DNA of 14,939 nucleotides from an uncultured Oscillospiraceae bacterium (GTDB lineage: Bacteria; Bacillota_A; Clostridia; Oscillospirales; Acutalibacteraceae): positions 1-14,939 of the forward strand of contig CAJUTL010000050.1 in assembly GCA_910589395.1 (NCBI GenBank), given 5' to 3'. The notes beneath the pieces are model-generated. The model made no database searches. It worked only from the letters and a program-made list of their open reading frames with translations, and had not been told where the DNA came from. Of the stretch, positions 1-6,187 are shown piece by piece (within the stretch, counting starts at the first letter, position 1; each line of letters opens with the position of its first letter). The position numbers were made by a program, and so were the translations under genes.

Positions 1-76
1 TGGGCGTGCCCCACCGGGGCACAGCAACCGAGCCGACAGGCGAGAAAGCCAAGAGTGTGTGCTAAACTATAATTTA
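1..76. repeat. Right end of a miniature palindromic element (copy A), cut by the window start
   Basis: The stretch ends in TGCTAAACTATAATTTA (60-76), identical to the right end of the complete element at 6188-6560; the shared block runs from about 47 to 76. Positions 7-23 form a hairpin, GTGCCCC-ACC-GGGGCAC. Positions 1-48 are a perfect reverse complement of 6232-6279, where the same module lies beside the left terminal repeat. No coding frame is supported. The copy continues leftwards out of the window. Confidence 0.75.
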
Positions 77-100
77 TCGGCGAGCCACTCGCTTTTCTCC

Positions 101-218
101 TGTCATTCTGAACCGCTGAAAGCGGTGAAGAATCTCGTCCTTTGTCCTTTTCTGGAATGAAGGACGAGCTCCTTCGCTGAGAAAGCAAAGCTTGCTTTGC
201 TTTTTGTTCAGGATGACA
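101..218. repeat. Nested palindromic intergenic repeat
   Basis: The outer arms TGTCATTCTGAAC (101-113) and GTTCAGGATGACA (206-218) are complementary at 12 of 13 positions. Inside are three more hairpins: CCGCT-GAA-AGCGG (113-125), CTCGTCCTT/AAGGACGAG (134-142 with 160-168), and AAGCAAAG/CTTTGCTT around 183-202. The whole stretch could fold into a branched structure. The TGTCATTCTGA opening resembles intergenic repeats I recall from other bacteria, but I cannot name the family. Probably a non-autonomous mobile repeat or a structured RNA. Confidence 0.65.
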
Positions 219-228
219 AGGAAGGGAA

Positions 229-290
229 CTTGCCCTTCTCTAACGACTAACAACTAACAGCTAACTACTATTTCGCTAAACTATCATTTA
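229..290. repeat. AT-rich low-complexity repeat ending in a terminal-repeat-like sequence (copy D)
   Basis: CTTGCCCTTCTCTAAC (229-244) is the exact reverse complement of 6035-6050. It is followed by variations on CTAACAACTAACAGCTAACTACTA, and AACAGCTAACTACTA recurs just upstream of the acetyltransferase at 6871. The stretch ends in CGCTAAACTATCATTTA (274-290), which matches the right terminal repeat of the element family at 15 of 17 positions. Between 291 and 363 I see only unrecognised sequence. Confidence 0.5.
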
Positions 291-363
291 TCGCTCTATA
301 TCCAGCCCTTTCTTTATTGCACCGAAGGTGCCACCGCCGTCTAGCATCTAGTATCCAGCATCT

Positions 364-404
364 AAAAAAGGGCTGCCGCAAAATGATCCCCTTTGCAGCA
401 GTCC
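364..404 (-). terminator. Rho-independent terminator of the minus-strand membrane protein / XRE unit
   Basis: On the minus strand, GGACTGCTGCAAA (404-392) pairs with TTTGCGGCAGCCC (382-370), apart from a G-T pair and a near match. The stem is followed directly by TTTTTT (369-364). It lies about 20 bp past the stop of the small membrane protein and fits termination of that unit. The plus strand also has CTCTTTTC after the stem, so it may work weakly in both directions. Confidence 0.8.
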
Positions 405-421
405 TCTTTTCTTACAAGTAA

Positions 422-655
422 TTAGTCTTTTTCACATCTTTTCCGGAAAAACCAAGCCAAAAAAGAGCACAGCGCGATTCCGGCTCCGTAGGGAATACAT
501 AGTAAAAAGGCAACGCTGGCGGGGGCGCTGTACGCCGCGTACTGCCCGCCCCACTGAAGGGCACAATAGCTGTACGCAACCGCAGCGCACATGACATGGG
601 AAAACAGGAGCCCAAGCAGGGCGAAAAGACGGGCCAAACGCTTGTGTTTTTTCAT
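422..655 (-). CDS. Small two-helix membrane protein, function unknown
   Basis: This 77-residue protein has a basic N-terminus (MKKHKRLAR) and two hydrophobic segments, at about residues 10-31 and 43-69, and ends in the charged tail RKRCEKD. That predicts a hairpin-like inner-membrane protein. A strong ribosome binding site, AGGAGG, lies about 8 bases before the ATG. It follows the XRE-type regulator on the same strand, and the terminator just beyond supports a two-gene unit, although a palindromic element now separates the two genes. Small membrane proteins next to XRE regulators with membrane tails are common in Firmicutes, but I do not recognise the family. Regulation by, or partnership with, the neighbour is inferred only from position. 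Confidence 0.7.
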   Translation of the reverse strand: MKKHKRLARLFALLGLLFSHVMCAAVAYSYCALQWGGQYAAYSAPASVAFLLCIPYGAGIALCSFLAWFFRKRCEKD

Positions 656-674
656 GGCAAATACCTCCTGGATT

Positions 675-804
675 TAGGGCTTGCTTGAAAAACCGATAAT
701 ATCGCTTTTTGGCAATGCGAGCTTTTTTGTGTTGGAGATCGGGCGGCAGCCCAGCTTGTTTTGCACAAGGCTTTGCCACTTTTGCTGTTTTCGCACAAGC
801 CCTA
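675..804. mobile_element. 130-bp palindromic insertion (MITE-like) between the regulator and the membrane protein
   Basis: The ends are TAGGGCTTG (675-683) and CAAGCCCTA (796-804), an exact 9-bp inverted repeat. The match extends inwards as TAGGGCTTGnnnGAAAA on both sides (about 14 of 17). Neither strand has a convincing gene inside. The right end overlaps the XRE gene: the TAG stop codon of that gene (804-802) is the first three bases of the inverted repeat. A sequence starting TAGGGCTGGTTTTTGAAA near 6747 may be a partial relative. This is read as a small non-autonomous mobile element; no target-site duplication is evident. Confidence 0.55.
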
Positions 805-1257
805 TTTCTTTTTGAAAATCAAAATCATTCCCAACAGCATCAGCACGGAAAACAAAGCAATGAGAATTCCGGTTCCGTTCAGGGTGAGCATCGAGGATTC
901 CGCAACGCGGTCCACGGCCACCGGGCGTAACACCGCTAAAATGCTGAACAGGATCAGGCAGACGGCGCCTCCCAGGCAGAGGAAAATACCGAGCCTGCTT
1001 TCTCTCGCTTTTCGGGCCATCGGGGGTTTTTCCTCCTCCCTTGCGGGCTCGGAGTCGGCTGCGCCCTCGTTTCCGATAAGCTCGTCTATGGTAATGTGAA
1101 AGCATTTGCTCAATGCCTTCAGCTTATCCAATTCCGGGGTGGACAGCCCGCCCTCCCATTTGGATATCGCCTGCCTGGAAACGCCGAGTTTTTCCGCCAG
1201 CTGTTCCTGGGAAAGTCCGTTTTTTCGCCGCAGGGAAACTATTTTTTCGGACAACAT
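802..1257 (-). CDS. XRE-family transcriptional regulator with C-terminal membrane anchor
   Basis: The protein has 151 residues. Residues 3-60 are a Cro/C1-type helix-turn-helix: LSQEQLAEKLGVSRQAISKWE (15-35) is a textbook match, followed by the P-ELDKL and IDELIG segments usual in this family. A charged linker (about 64-88) leads to two hydrophobic helices (about 89-110 and 125-147) and a KKK end. It is therefore predicted to be a DNA-binding protein tethered to the membrane, possibly sensing an envelope signal. AAGGAGGT stands about 9 bases before the ATG. Its stop codon lies within a palindromic element, so the original C-terminus may have differed by a few residues. Targets are unknown; the adjacent small membrane protein is the obvious candidate. 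Confidence 0.88.
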   Translation of the reverse strand: MLSEKIVSLRRKNGLSQEQLAEKLGVSRQAISKWEGGLSTPELDKLKALSKCFHITIDELIGNEGAADSEPAREEEKPPMARKARESRLGIFLCLGGAVCLILFSILAVLRPVAVDRVAESSMLTLNGTGILIALFSVLMLLGMILIFKKK

Positions 1258-1454
1258 TCTGTATGACCTCCTTGCTAAAAGAATAGCATAATTTCCGGTA
1301 GCATTCCATCAGCTTTGGCTGAAAGAAGCGCAACCTCCGGTTGCGTTTTCAGACCGCAAAGAAGTTTTTACGGTTCCATCATAGCGTACTTTTCTGAGGA
1401 TGGCAAGGCTTGAGCTATGGCTGCCGCGATCAGGAGGCTGCCGCTGCCTGAATC

Positions 1455-1483
1455 TTTACAAATCGGGAAAAAAGTGGTAGACT
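1455..1483 (+). promoter_or_regulatory. Predicted sigma-A-type promoter for the 35-residue peptide
   Basis: TTTACA (1455-1460) is followed, after exactly 17 bases, by TAGACT (1478-1483). This is close to the TTGACA/TATAAT consensus and lies about 45 bp upstream of the small ORF at 1527. No better promoter was seen upstream of the metG cluster, so it may also feed into that cluster through the palindrome at 1644-1711. Confidence 0.55.
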
Positions 1484-1526
1484 ATAAAACGATTTCAATT
1501 TGTGGAAAAAGGGGAGGATTCGTGCT

Positions 1527-1634
1527 ATGAAGGGCTACCCTACGAATCGCAGGGCGCTTGTGATCCGCGTGGCGGCCGCTGTACTGGCCCTGCTGATGAT
1601 CGCCAGCGCGTTTTCGGCGTTGATTTTCCGGTAA
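1527..1634 (+). CDS. 35-residue single-helix membrane peptide
   Basis: The ATG at 1527 is preceded by GGGGAGGA with about 6-8 bases of spacing and by a good predicted promoter at 1455-1483. The product begins MKGYPTNRR, carries one continuous hydrophobic stretch (about residues 11-33, rich in Ala, Val, Leu and Ile), and ends in FR. It looks like a single-span membrane peptide with its basic N-terminus inside the cell. In size and layout it resembles Prli42-type stressosome-associated miniproteins of Firmicutes (basic head, one helix, about 31-35 residues), but I cannot establish homology by eye. A short conserved peptide is the likely explanation; a chance ORF is possible but less likely given promoter, ribosome binding site and helix together. 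Confidence 0.6.
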   Translation: MKGYPTNRRALVIRVAAAVLALLMIASAFSALIFR

Positions 1635-1643
1635 GCGGAGGTT

Positions 1644-1711
1644 TTAAGGCAACCTCGCACAAAGACCGGCCAGAGGCCTTTGTACACAATTTTTGTGCGG
1701 TGTTGCCTTAA
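1644..1711. repeat. TTAA-bounded palindromic element
   Basis: TTAAGGCAACCTCGCACAAA (1644-1663) and TTTGTGCGGTGTTGCCTTAA (1692-1711) are complementary at 18 of 20 positions around a 28-bp centre. The centre offers an alternative pairing, ACAAAG with CTTTGT. Both ends carry TTAA, which could be a target-site duplication; the remaining 60 bp would then be a miniature element with GGCAAC/GTTGCC ends. In RNA it would be a long stable hairpin between the small peptide gene and the HMA gene, so it could also reduce readthrough. It lacks a clear T-tract. Confidence 0.6.
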
Positions 1712-1730
1712 GAGGATCTTAGAGAATCCT

Positions 1731-1753
1731 GGGGAAGCTATCAAAAGCTCCCC
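1731..1753 (+). other. Small hairpin in the leader of the HMA-domain gene
   Basis: GGGGAAGCT (1731-1739) pairs with AGCTCCCC (1746-1753), with one bulged A. It lies about 28 bp before the start codon and ahead of the ribosome binding site AAAGGAAG. No known riboswitch consensus was recognised, so function is open. Confidence 0.35.
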
Positions 1754-1781
1754 TGAAATGATAAAGAAAGGAAGATACCAT

Positions 1782-2006
1782 ATGTTTGGAAAGAAAAATT
1801 GGAAAGAGACCGTTATTATGATAAATGGAATGCACTGCGCCATGTGCTCTTCCCGAATGCGGAAGGCCTTCGAGGACGCCAAGGGCGTGCGGGAGGCCGA
1901 AGTAGATCTGGAAAACAAGAGCGCGCGGGTCGTGTTTGACGCCGATAAGCTCACAGAAGAGGATTTGAAAACTATCGTCCGGGAAACCGGATATACGCCG
2001 GTGTAA
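1782..2006 (+). CDS. Heavy-metal-associated (HMA) domain protein, CopZ-like
   Basis: The 74-residue protein is a single HMA fold. The metal-binding loop is GMHCAMC (residues 16-22, Cys19 and Cys22), followed by the usual beta-alpha-beta-beta-alpha-beta pattern: the helix SSRMRKAFED, the strand REAEVDL, ARVVFDADKLTEEDLKTIV and the ending ETGYTPV. The family binds Cu(I) or similar soft metals and delivers them to a P-type ATPase. The start at 1782 is chosen because AAAGGAAG lies 8 bases upstream and the protein then begins just before the domain; an upstream in-frame ATG at 1680 would begin inside the palindrome. No P-type ATPase or CsoR regulator is visible nearby, so its partner must lie elsewhere. 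It precedes metG by 39 bp on the same strand. Confidence 0.85.
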   Translation: MFGKKNWKETVIMINGMHCAMCSSRMRKAFEDAKGVREAEVDLENKSARVVFDADKLTEEDLKTIVRETGYTPV

Positions 2007-2045
2007 GGGTACCCCGTCCGGCTATAGAAAGGAAACGAGCACAGT

Positions 2046-4004
2046 ATGAACAGCAAAGGAAAATATTATCTTACCACCGCCATTGCCTACACCTCCGGCA
2101 AGCCGCATATCGGCAATGTTTATGAGATCGTGCTGGCGGACGCCATCGCCCGCTTTAAGCGGCTGCAGGGCTATGACGTGTGGTTTCAGACAGGCACCGA
2201 TGAGCACGGCCAGAAAAACGAGCTGAAGGCGGAGGCCGAAGGCGTTACTCCCAAGGAATTCGTGGATCGGGTGGCGGGGGTCATCAAGGGCCAGTTTGAT
2301 TTAATGAACGTATCCTACGATCATTTTATCCGCACCACCGACGACTACCATGAAAAAGAAGTGCAGAAGATCTTCAAAAAACTCTATGATCAGGGCGATA
2401 TCTATAAAAGCGCTTACGAGGGGCTTTACTGCACAGACTGCGAGTCCTTTTTCACAGAAAGCCAGCTGATAGACGGCAAATGTCCCGATTGCGGCAGAGA
2501 GGTGCACCCTGCTAAGGAGGAAGCCTATTTCTTCAAAATGAGCAAATACGCTCCCAGGCTGATCGATTATATCAACGAACACCCGGAATTCATTCAGCCT
2601 GTTTCCCGGAAAAATGAGATGATGAATAATTTCCTGCTTCCCGGCCTGCAGGATCTGTGCGTGTCCCGTACCTCCTTCAAGTGGGGAATTCCGGTGGAGT
2701 TCGACCCGAAGCATGTGGTGTATGTCTGGCTGGACGCCCTGACGAACTATATTACCGGCATCGGCTACCACTGCGGCAATGAGAGCACGGAACAGTTTCA
2801 AAAGGAATGGCCCGCCGACCTTCACTTGATCGGCAAGGATATCGTGCGGTTCCACACCATCTACTGGCCCATTTTCCTGATGGCGCTGGATCTGCCGCTG
2901 CCAAAGCAGGTGTTCGGTCACCCCTGGCTTTTGATGAACGGCAACAAGATGAGCAAATCCAAGGGGAACACCATTTATGCCGACGACTTGGTGGACGTGT
3001 TCGGTGTGGATTCGGTGCGCTATTTTGTCCTGCACGAAATGCCCTATGAAAATGACGGCAACCTGACCTGGGAGTTGGTGACAGAGCGGAATAACTCCGA
3101 CCTGGCCAACATCGTGGGGAACCTTTTGAACCGCACCGTTTCCATGAGCAACAAGTATTTTGGCGGTACTGTAAAGGACTCTGGCATTACAGAGCCTGTG
3201 GACGAGGACTTGAAGGCCGTGGTTTCCGCCTGCCGGGACAAGGCCGCCGCCAAAATGGATGAGCTGCGGGCCGCGGACGCCATTACGGAGATCATGAATC
3301 TCTTTAAGCGGTGCAACAAATATATCGATGAGACCATGCCCTGGGCCCTGGCCAAGGACGAGGCGAAGCTGCCCCGGTTGGAAACGGTGCTTTACAACCT
3401 GGTAGATTCCATTTGTGTGGGCGCGTCTCTGCTGCAGCCCTTCCTGCCCGGCGCCTGTGACAGCATTTTCCGCCAGCTGAACACGCAGCCCAGAGGCTGG
3501 GAAGAGCTGGATCAAACCGGCCTGTACCCCAGCGGAAACAAGGTGACGGATCAGCCGGAGATCCTGTTTGCCAGGCTCGATGAGGACGAGGTGATCGCCA
3601 AGGCGGAGGAAAAGCGCCTGGCAAATTTGCCCGTTCCCGAAATCGAGCTGGAGCCTCAGGCGGAGGAACAGGTGGATTTTGAGACCTTCTGTAAATCCGA
3701 CTTCCGGGCGGTGAAGGTAAAGGCCTGTGAAGCGGTGAAAAAAAGCGACAAGCTGCTTCGCTTTACACTGGACGACGGCACCGGCACAGACCGGCAGATC
3801 CTGTCCGGCATTCACAAATGGTACGAGCCGGAAGCTCTCCTCGGAAAAACGCTGGTGGCCATTGTGAACCTGCCACCTCGGAAGATGATGGGGCTGGAAA
3901 GCTGCGGCATGCTGATTTCGGCAGTCCACAAGGAAAAGGGCGAGGAAGTCCTGCGCCTGCTGATGGTGGACGACAGCATTCCCGCCGGAGCGAAGCTGTG
4001 CTAA
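2046..4004 (+). CDS. metG: Methionyl-tRNA synthetase
   Basis: This 652-residue cytoplasmic enzyme charges tRNA-Met with methionine using ATP. Class I signatures are clear: HIGN (21-24, the HIGH motif) and KMSKS (301-305). A zinc knuckle with Cys129, Cys132, Cys146 and Cys149 sits in the connective region. The anticodon-binding helical domain follows (about 350-500). The C-terminal 110 residues form the EMAP/Trbp111-like tRNA-binding domain, with the NLPPRKMMGLESCGML stretch near the end; this domain dimerises the enzyme in many bacteria. Length and domain order are normal for the Bacillus-type form. AAAGGAAA precedes the ATG. It is followed after 30 bp by tatD, an arrangement common in Firmicutes. 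Confidence 0.97.
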   Translation: MNSKGKYYLTTAIAYTSGKPHIGNVYEIVLADAIARFKRLQGYDVWFQTGTDEHGQKNELKAEAEGVTPKEFVDRVAGVIKGQFDLMNVSYDHFIRTTDDYHEKEVQKIFKKLYDQGDIYKSAYEGLYCTDCESFFTESQLIDGKCPDCGREVHPAKEEAYFFKMSKYAPRLIDYINEHPEFIQPVSRKNEMMNNFLLPGLQDLCVSRTSFKWGIPVEFDPKHVVYVWLDALTNYITGIGYHCGNESTEQFQKEWPADLHLIGKDIVRFHTIYWPIFLMALDLPLPKQVFGHPWLLMNGNKMSKSKGNTIYADDLVDVFGVDSVRYFVLHEMPYENDGNLTWELVTERNNSDLANIVGNLLNRTVSMSNKYFGGTVKDSGITEPVDEDLKAVVSACRDKAAAKMDELRAADAITEIMNLFKRCNKYIDETMPWALAKDEAKLPRLETVLYNLVDSICVGASLLQPFLPGACDSIFRQLNTQPRGWEELDQTGLYPSGNKVTDQPEILFARLDEDEVIAKAEEKRLANLPVPEIELEPQAEEQVDFETFCKSDFRAVKVKACEAVKKSDKLLRFTLDDGTGTDRQILSGIHKWYEPEALLGKTLVAIVNLPPRKMMGLESCGMLISAVHKEKGEEVLRLLMVDDSIPAGAKLC

Positions 4005-4034
4005 AGTAGGCCGCCCATTGGAAAAGGAAAAAGG

Positions 4035-4811
4035 ATGGAAGCTTTGATTTTTGATTCTCACGCCCACTATGACGACGAGCAGTTTGATCCGGACCGGGAG
4101 GCGCTTCTCGGCAAAGCCCTTCCGGAAGCCGGGGTCTGCGGTATTCTGAATATGGGAGCGGATCTGCAGGGCTGCTATGACACGGCGGCGCTGACAGAGC
4201 AATATAGCTATGTGTACGGCGCGGTGGGGATCCACCCGGAATGCGCGAAGGAGCTGCCGGAAAATTGGCTGACTGTCCTTCGGGAGCTGCTGAAAAAGGA
4301 AAAGATCGTGGCGGTAGGGGAGATCGGACTGGATTATCACTGGCTGGATTCCTGTCCGAAAGAGCGCCAGCAGGAGGTGTTTTCCACTCAGCTGGAGCTT
4401 TCCAGGGAGCTTTCTCTGCCGGTGGCCGTCCACGACCGGGAGGCCCACGCCGATACTCTGGAGTTTTTACGGCGGTATCGCCCCCAGGGTGTGGTGCACT
4501 GCTTTTCCGGCAGTGTGGAAATGGCTCGCGAGGTGGTAAAACTGGGCATGTATGTTGGGATCGGCGGGGTCGTTACCTTCAAAAATGCCCGCCATGCCGT
4601 GGAGGTGGCAAAGGAGCTTCCTCTTGACCGCCTGCTTCTGGAAACGGACGCGCCCTATATGGCCCCGGAGCCCTATCGCGGCAAGCGGAACGACTCTTCC
4701 TTGATCCTCCATGTAGCAAAGCGTATCGGTGAGCTGCGGGGAGAAGCGCCGGAGGTCATTTTACAGGCAGCCGGGGAAAATACCCGCCGGCTGTTTCGGC
4801 TTCCGGCCTGA
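4035..4811 (+). CDS. tatD: TatD-family metal-dependent deoxyribonuclease
   Basis: The protein has 258 residues, typical of the TatD/YcfH family of TIM-barrel hydrolases that act on DNA 3' ends. Metal and catalytic residues appear in order: HAH (His9, His11) in DSHAHYDD, Glu96 in GEIGLDY, His133 in VAVHDRE, His155 in VVHCFSGS, and Asp205 in LLETDAPY. The start is supported by AAAGGAAAAAGG just upstream. It lies 30 bp after metG and 33 bp before the radical SAM gene. YcfH-type TatD proteins next to metG are frequent, and the downstream radical SAM gene is a known companion. The exact substrate in cells is not settled for the family. Confidence 0.95.
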   Translation: MEALIFDSHAHYDDEQFDPDREALLGKALPEAGVCGILNMGADLQGCYDTAALTEQYSYVYGAVGIHPECAKELPENWLTVLRELLKKEKIVAVGEIGLDYHWLDSCPKERQQEVFSTQLELSRELSLPVAVHDREAHADTLEFLRRYRPQGVVHCFSGSVEMAREVVKLGMYVGIGGVVTFKNARHAVEVAKELPLDRLLLETDAPYMAPEPYRGKRNDSSLILHVAKRIGELRGEAPEVILQAAGENTRRLFRLPA

Positions 4812-4844
4812 GAATGGATAGAAAGGAACAAAAGGACAGGGGAT

Positions 4845-5477
4845 ATGGAAGTAAGGCAAAAGGCTGGGAACACCAGCATTACCTATGAGTACGAAACGGG
4901 CCTCTATGTCAATATGACAAATCAGTGCCCCAACAGCTGTGATTTCTGTCTGCGGAAAAACAGCTCCGGCAGCCTGTACGCGGAAAACCTGTGGTATCAG
5001 GGAAAGGAGCCTTCCAAGGAGGAAATTTGGGCGGAGCTTGCGAAAAGGGACCTGAACCGGTATACGGAGATCGTATTCTGCGGCTACGGGGAGCCCGCCT
5101 GCCGCTGGGACGATATGATGTGGCTTTGCGACCAGCTTCGGGCCCACGGCTCTCACTTTATTCGGATCAATACCAACGGCCTGGCAGAGCTGATCACGGG
5201 AAGGCGGGCCTCTTTGGAGCTGGACGGAAGGGTGGACGCCGTTTCCATCAGCTTAAACGCCAGCACCGCGGAAAAGTATGATAAGCTCTGTCACAGCAAG
5301 TTTGGGCTGGAAGCCTTTTCTGCCATTCTGCGCTTTACCGCCGGGGCGGTGCTCAATGTGCCCCATGTCCGCATGACGGTGGTAAGCACCATGCCGAAGG
5401 AGGAGATCGACGCCTGCCGGAAGGTGTGCGAAAGTGTGGGCGCGGATTTCTATATTCGGGAGTATATCAGTCAATAA
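4845..5477 (+). CDS. TatD-associated radical SAM protein
   Basis: This 210-residue protein has the radical SAM cluster motif CxxxCxxC (Cys28, Cys32, Cys35) in NQCPNSCDFCLRK, followed by FCGYGEPACR, the glycine-rich SAM-binding strand, and later INTNGLAELI. The short length and position directly after tatD match the family described as a radical SAM protein linked to TatD. There is no extra cysteine-rich C-terminal domain, so only the single 4Fe-4S cluster is expected. Substrate and product are unknown for this family; the coupling to tatD suggests nucleic-acid or nucleotide processing, but that is inference. AAAGGACAGGGG precedes the ATG. The upstream gap is 33 bp, which supports co-transcription. 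Confidence 0.9.
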   Translation: MEVRQKAGNTSITYEYETGLYVNMTNQCPNSCDFCLRKNSSGSLYAENLWYQGKEPSKEEIWAELAKRDLNRYTEIVFCGYGEPACRWDDMMWLCDQLRAHGSHFIRINTNGLAELITGRRASLELDGRVDAVSISLNASTAEKYDKLCHSKFGLEAFSAILRFTAGAVLNVPHVRMTVVSTMPKEEIDACRKVCESVGADFYIREYISQ

Positions 5478-5533
5478 TAGATAGATGTTCCATAGATTCC
5501 ATCACAGATATTTCAAAAGGGAGGTCATTCAAA

Positions 5534-6007
5534 TTGAAAAGAGGAATTCTTGTACTGCTTGCGGTTCTTTTGCTTGTGGCCTGCGCCGCCTGCGGACAGC
5601 CGGCCGGGGGTAGCGGGGAAGAAAACATTGAGGGTTCTCTTTCCGAACTGCTGGCCCAGGTGACAAAGGACGCTACCGATCCGGAGCTTTCCCTAATGGA
5701 AACCGAAGTGACGGAGGAGACCTTTTCCTGGTTTCTGTTTATCGAACCGATCGAAGGCGCCGAGGCCATCGTTTCCGAGCCGGGAATCGGCTCTATTCCG
5801 CACTGCGTAGCGCTGTTGCGCGTGCCGGATTCCGTAGACGCCGAAGAGGTTCGCGGTGAGATCGAAAAGAATCTGGATCCCAGAAAATGGGTTTGCGTGG
5901 AGGCGGAAAAAACCGCCGTGCTCCGCCGGGGAAATTTGATCCTGATGGCCATGTCGGAAGCGAATACGGTGGATAAGGTGGTTTCCAATTTCAACGGGCT
6001 TTCCTGA
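5534..6007 (+). CDS. Secreted lipoprotein, function unknown (DUF4358-like by impression)
   Basis: A TTG start at 5534 is preferred because AGGGAGGT lies about 9 bases before it and the product then begins with a proper lipoprotein signal: KRG, a hydrophobic core, then LVAC (Cys17) or CAAC (Cys20). The upstream in-frame ATG at 5426 lies inside the radical SAM gene and would bury the signal. The 157-residue precursor has an acidic mature part with about 130 residues of mixed alpha/beta pattern, including the notable block EKNLDPRKWVC. This recalls DUF4358 lipoproteins of Clostridia, but the match is an impression from pattern alone. It would be exported by Sec and anchored outside the cell. It lies 56 bp after the radical SAM gene and may be the last gene of the operon. 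Confidence 0.75.
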   Translation: MKRGILVLLAVLLLVACAACGQPAGGSGEENIEGSLSELLAQVTKDATDPELSLMETEVTEETFSWFLFIEPIEGAEAIVSEPGIGSIPHCVALLRVPDSVDAEEVRGEIEKNLDPRKWVCVEAEKTAVLRRGNLILMAMSEANTVDKVVSNFNGLS

Positions 6008-6049
6008 GTGGTTGTTAGCGGTTAGTAGTTAGTTGTTAGAGAAGGGCAA

Positions 6050-6095
6050 GGGCTTAAGACAAGCGCGTCCCGGTGGGGTGCGCTTAGTTAAGCCC
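6050..6095. terminator. Long hairpin after the lipoprotein gene, possible terminator or repeat module
   Basis: GGGCTTAA (6050-6057) pairs with TTAAGCCC (6088-6095), and AAGCGC (6061-6066) pairs with GCGCTT (6080-6085). The stem continues inwards with TCCC-GGT-GGGG. On the plus strand it is followed by TGTTTG, a poor T-tract. It lies 43 bp beyond the lipoprotein stop and could end that operon. However, AGCGCGTCCCGGTGGG (6062-6077) reappears inverted at 6374-6389 inside the repeat element, so it may simply be another repeat module. Confidence 0.45.
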
Positions 6096-6130
6096 TGTTT
6101 GCTTGGAGTAAAGTGAGGGGAACCATTGGG

Positions 6131-6163
6131 AATGAGCAATTAGAAATGAGCAATGAGCAATTA
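6131..6163. repeat. Low-complexity direct repeat AATGAGCAATTA
   Basis: AATGAGCAATTA occurs at 6131-6142 and 6152-6163 with GAAATGAGC between them. It resembles the AATGAGG heptamers at 14721-14741 after rsmA. Nothing coding is seen here. The preceding stretch 6010-6049 is AT-rich GTTAGTAGTTAGTTGTTAG sequence whose last 15 bases, with 6050, are the inverted copy of 229-244. Confidence 0.5.
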
Positions 6164-6187
6164 TTAAGATCAAGGACATAGTTCCGG

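Noticed and set aside
1329..1345. CGCAACC-TCC-GGTTGCG followed by TTTTC as a terminator
   Set aside because: The short stem lies in the divergent intergenic region with no upstream plus-strand gene to terminate. It may be an operator-like palindrome for the XRE gene, but there is nothing else to support that.
2006..2016. GGGTACCCC after the HMA gene as a copper-repressor operator
   Set aside because: Only a short palindrome located after the gene, not before it, and no repressor gene is nearby.
2301..4448. A 715-codon open frame on the minus strand across metG and tatD
   Set aside because: It is antisense to two clearly real genes with intact catalytic motifs. Its translation shows no recognisable domain and is rich in His, Gln, Val and Leu, as expected for the reverse of GC-biased coding sequence.
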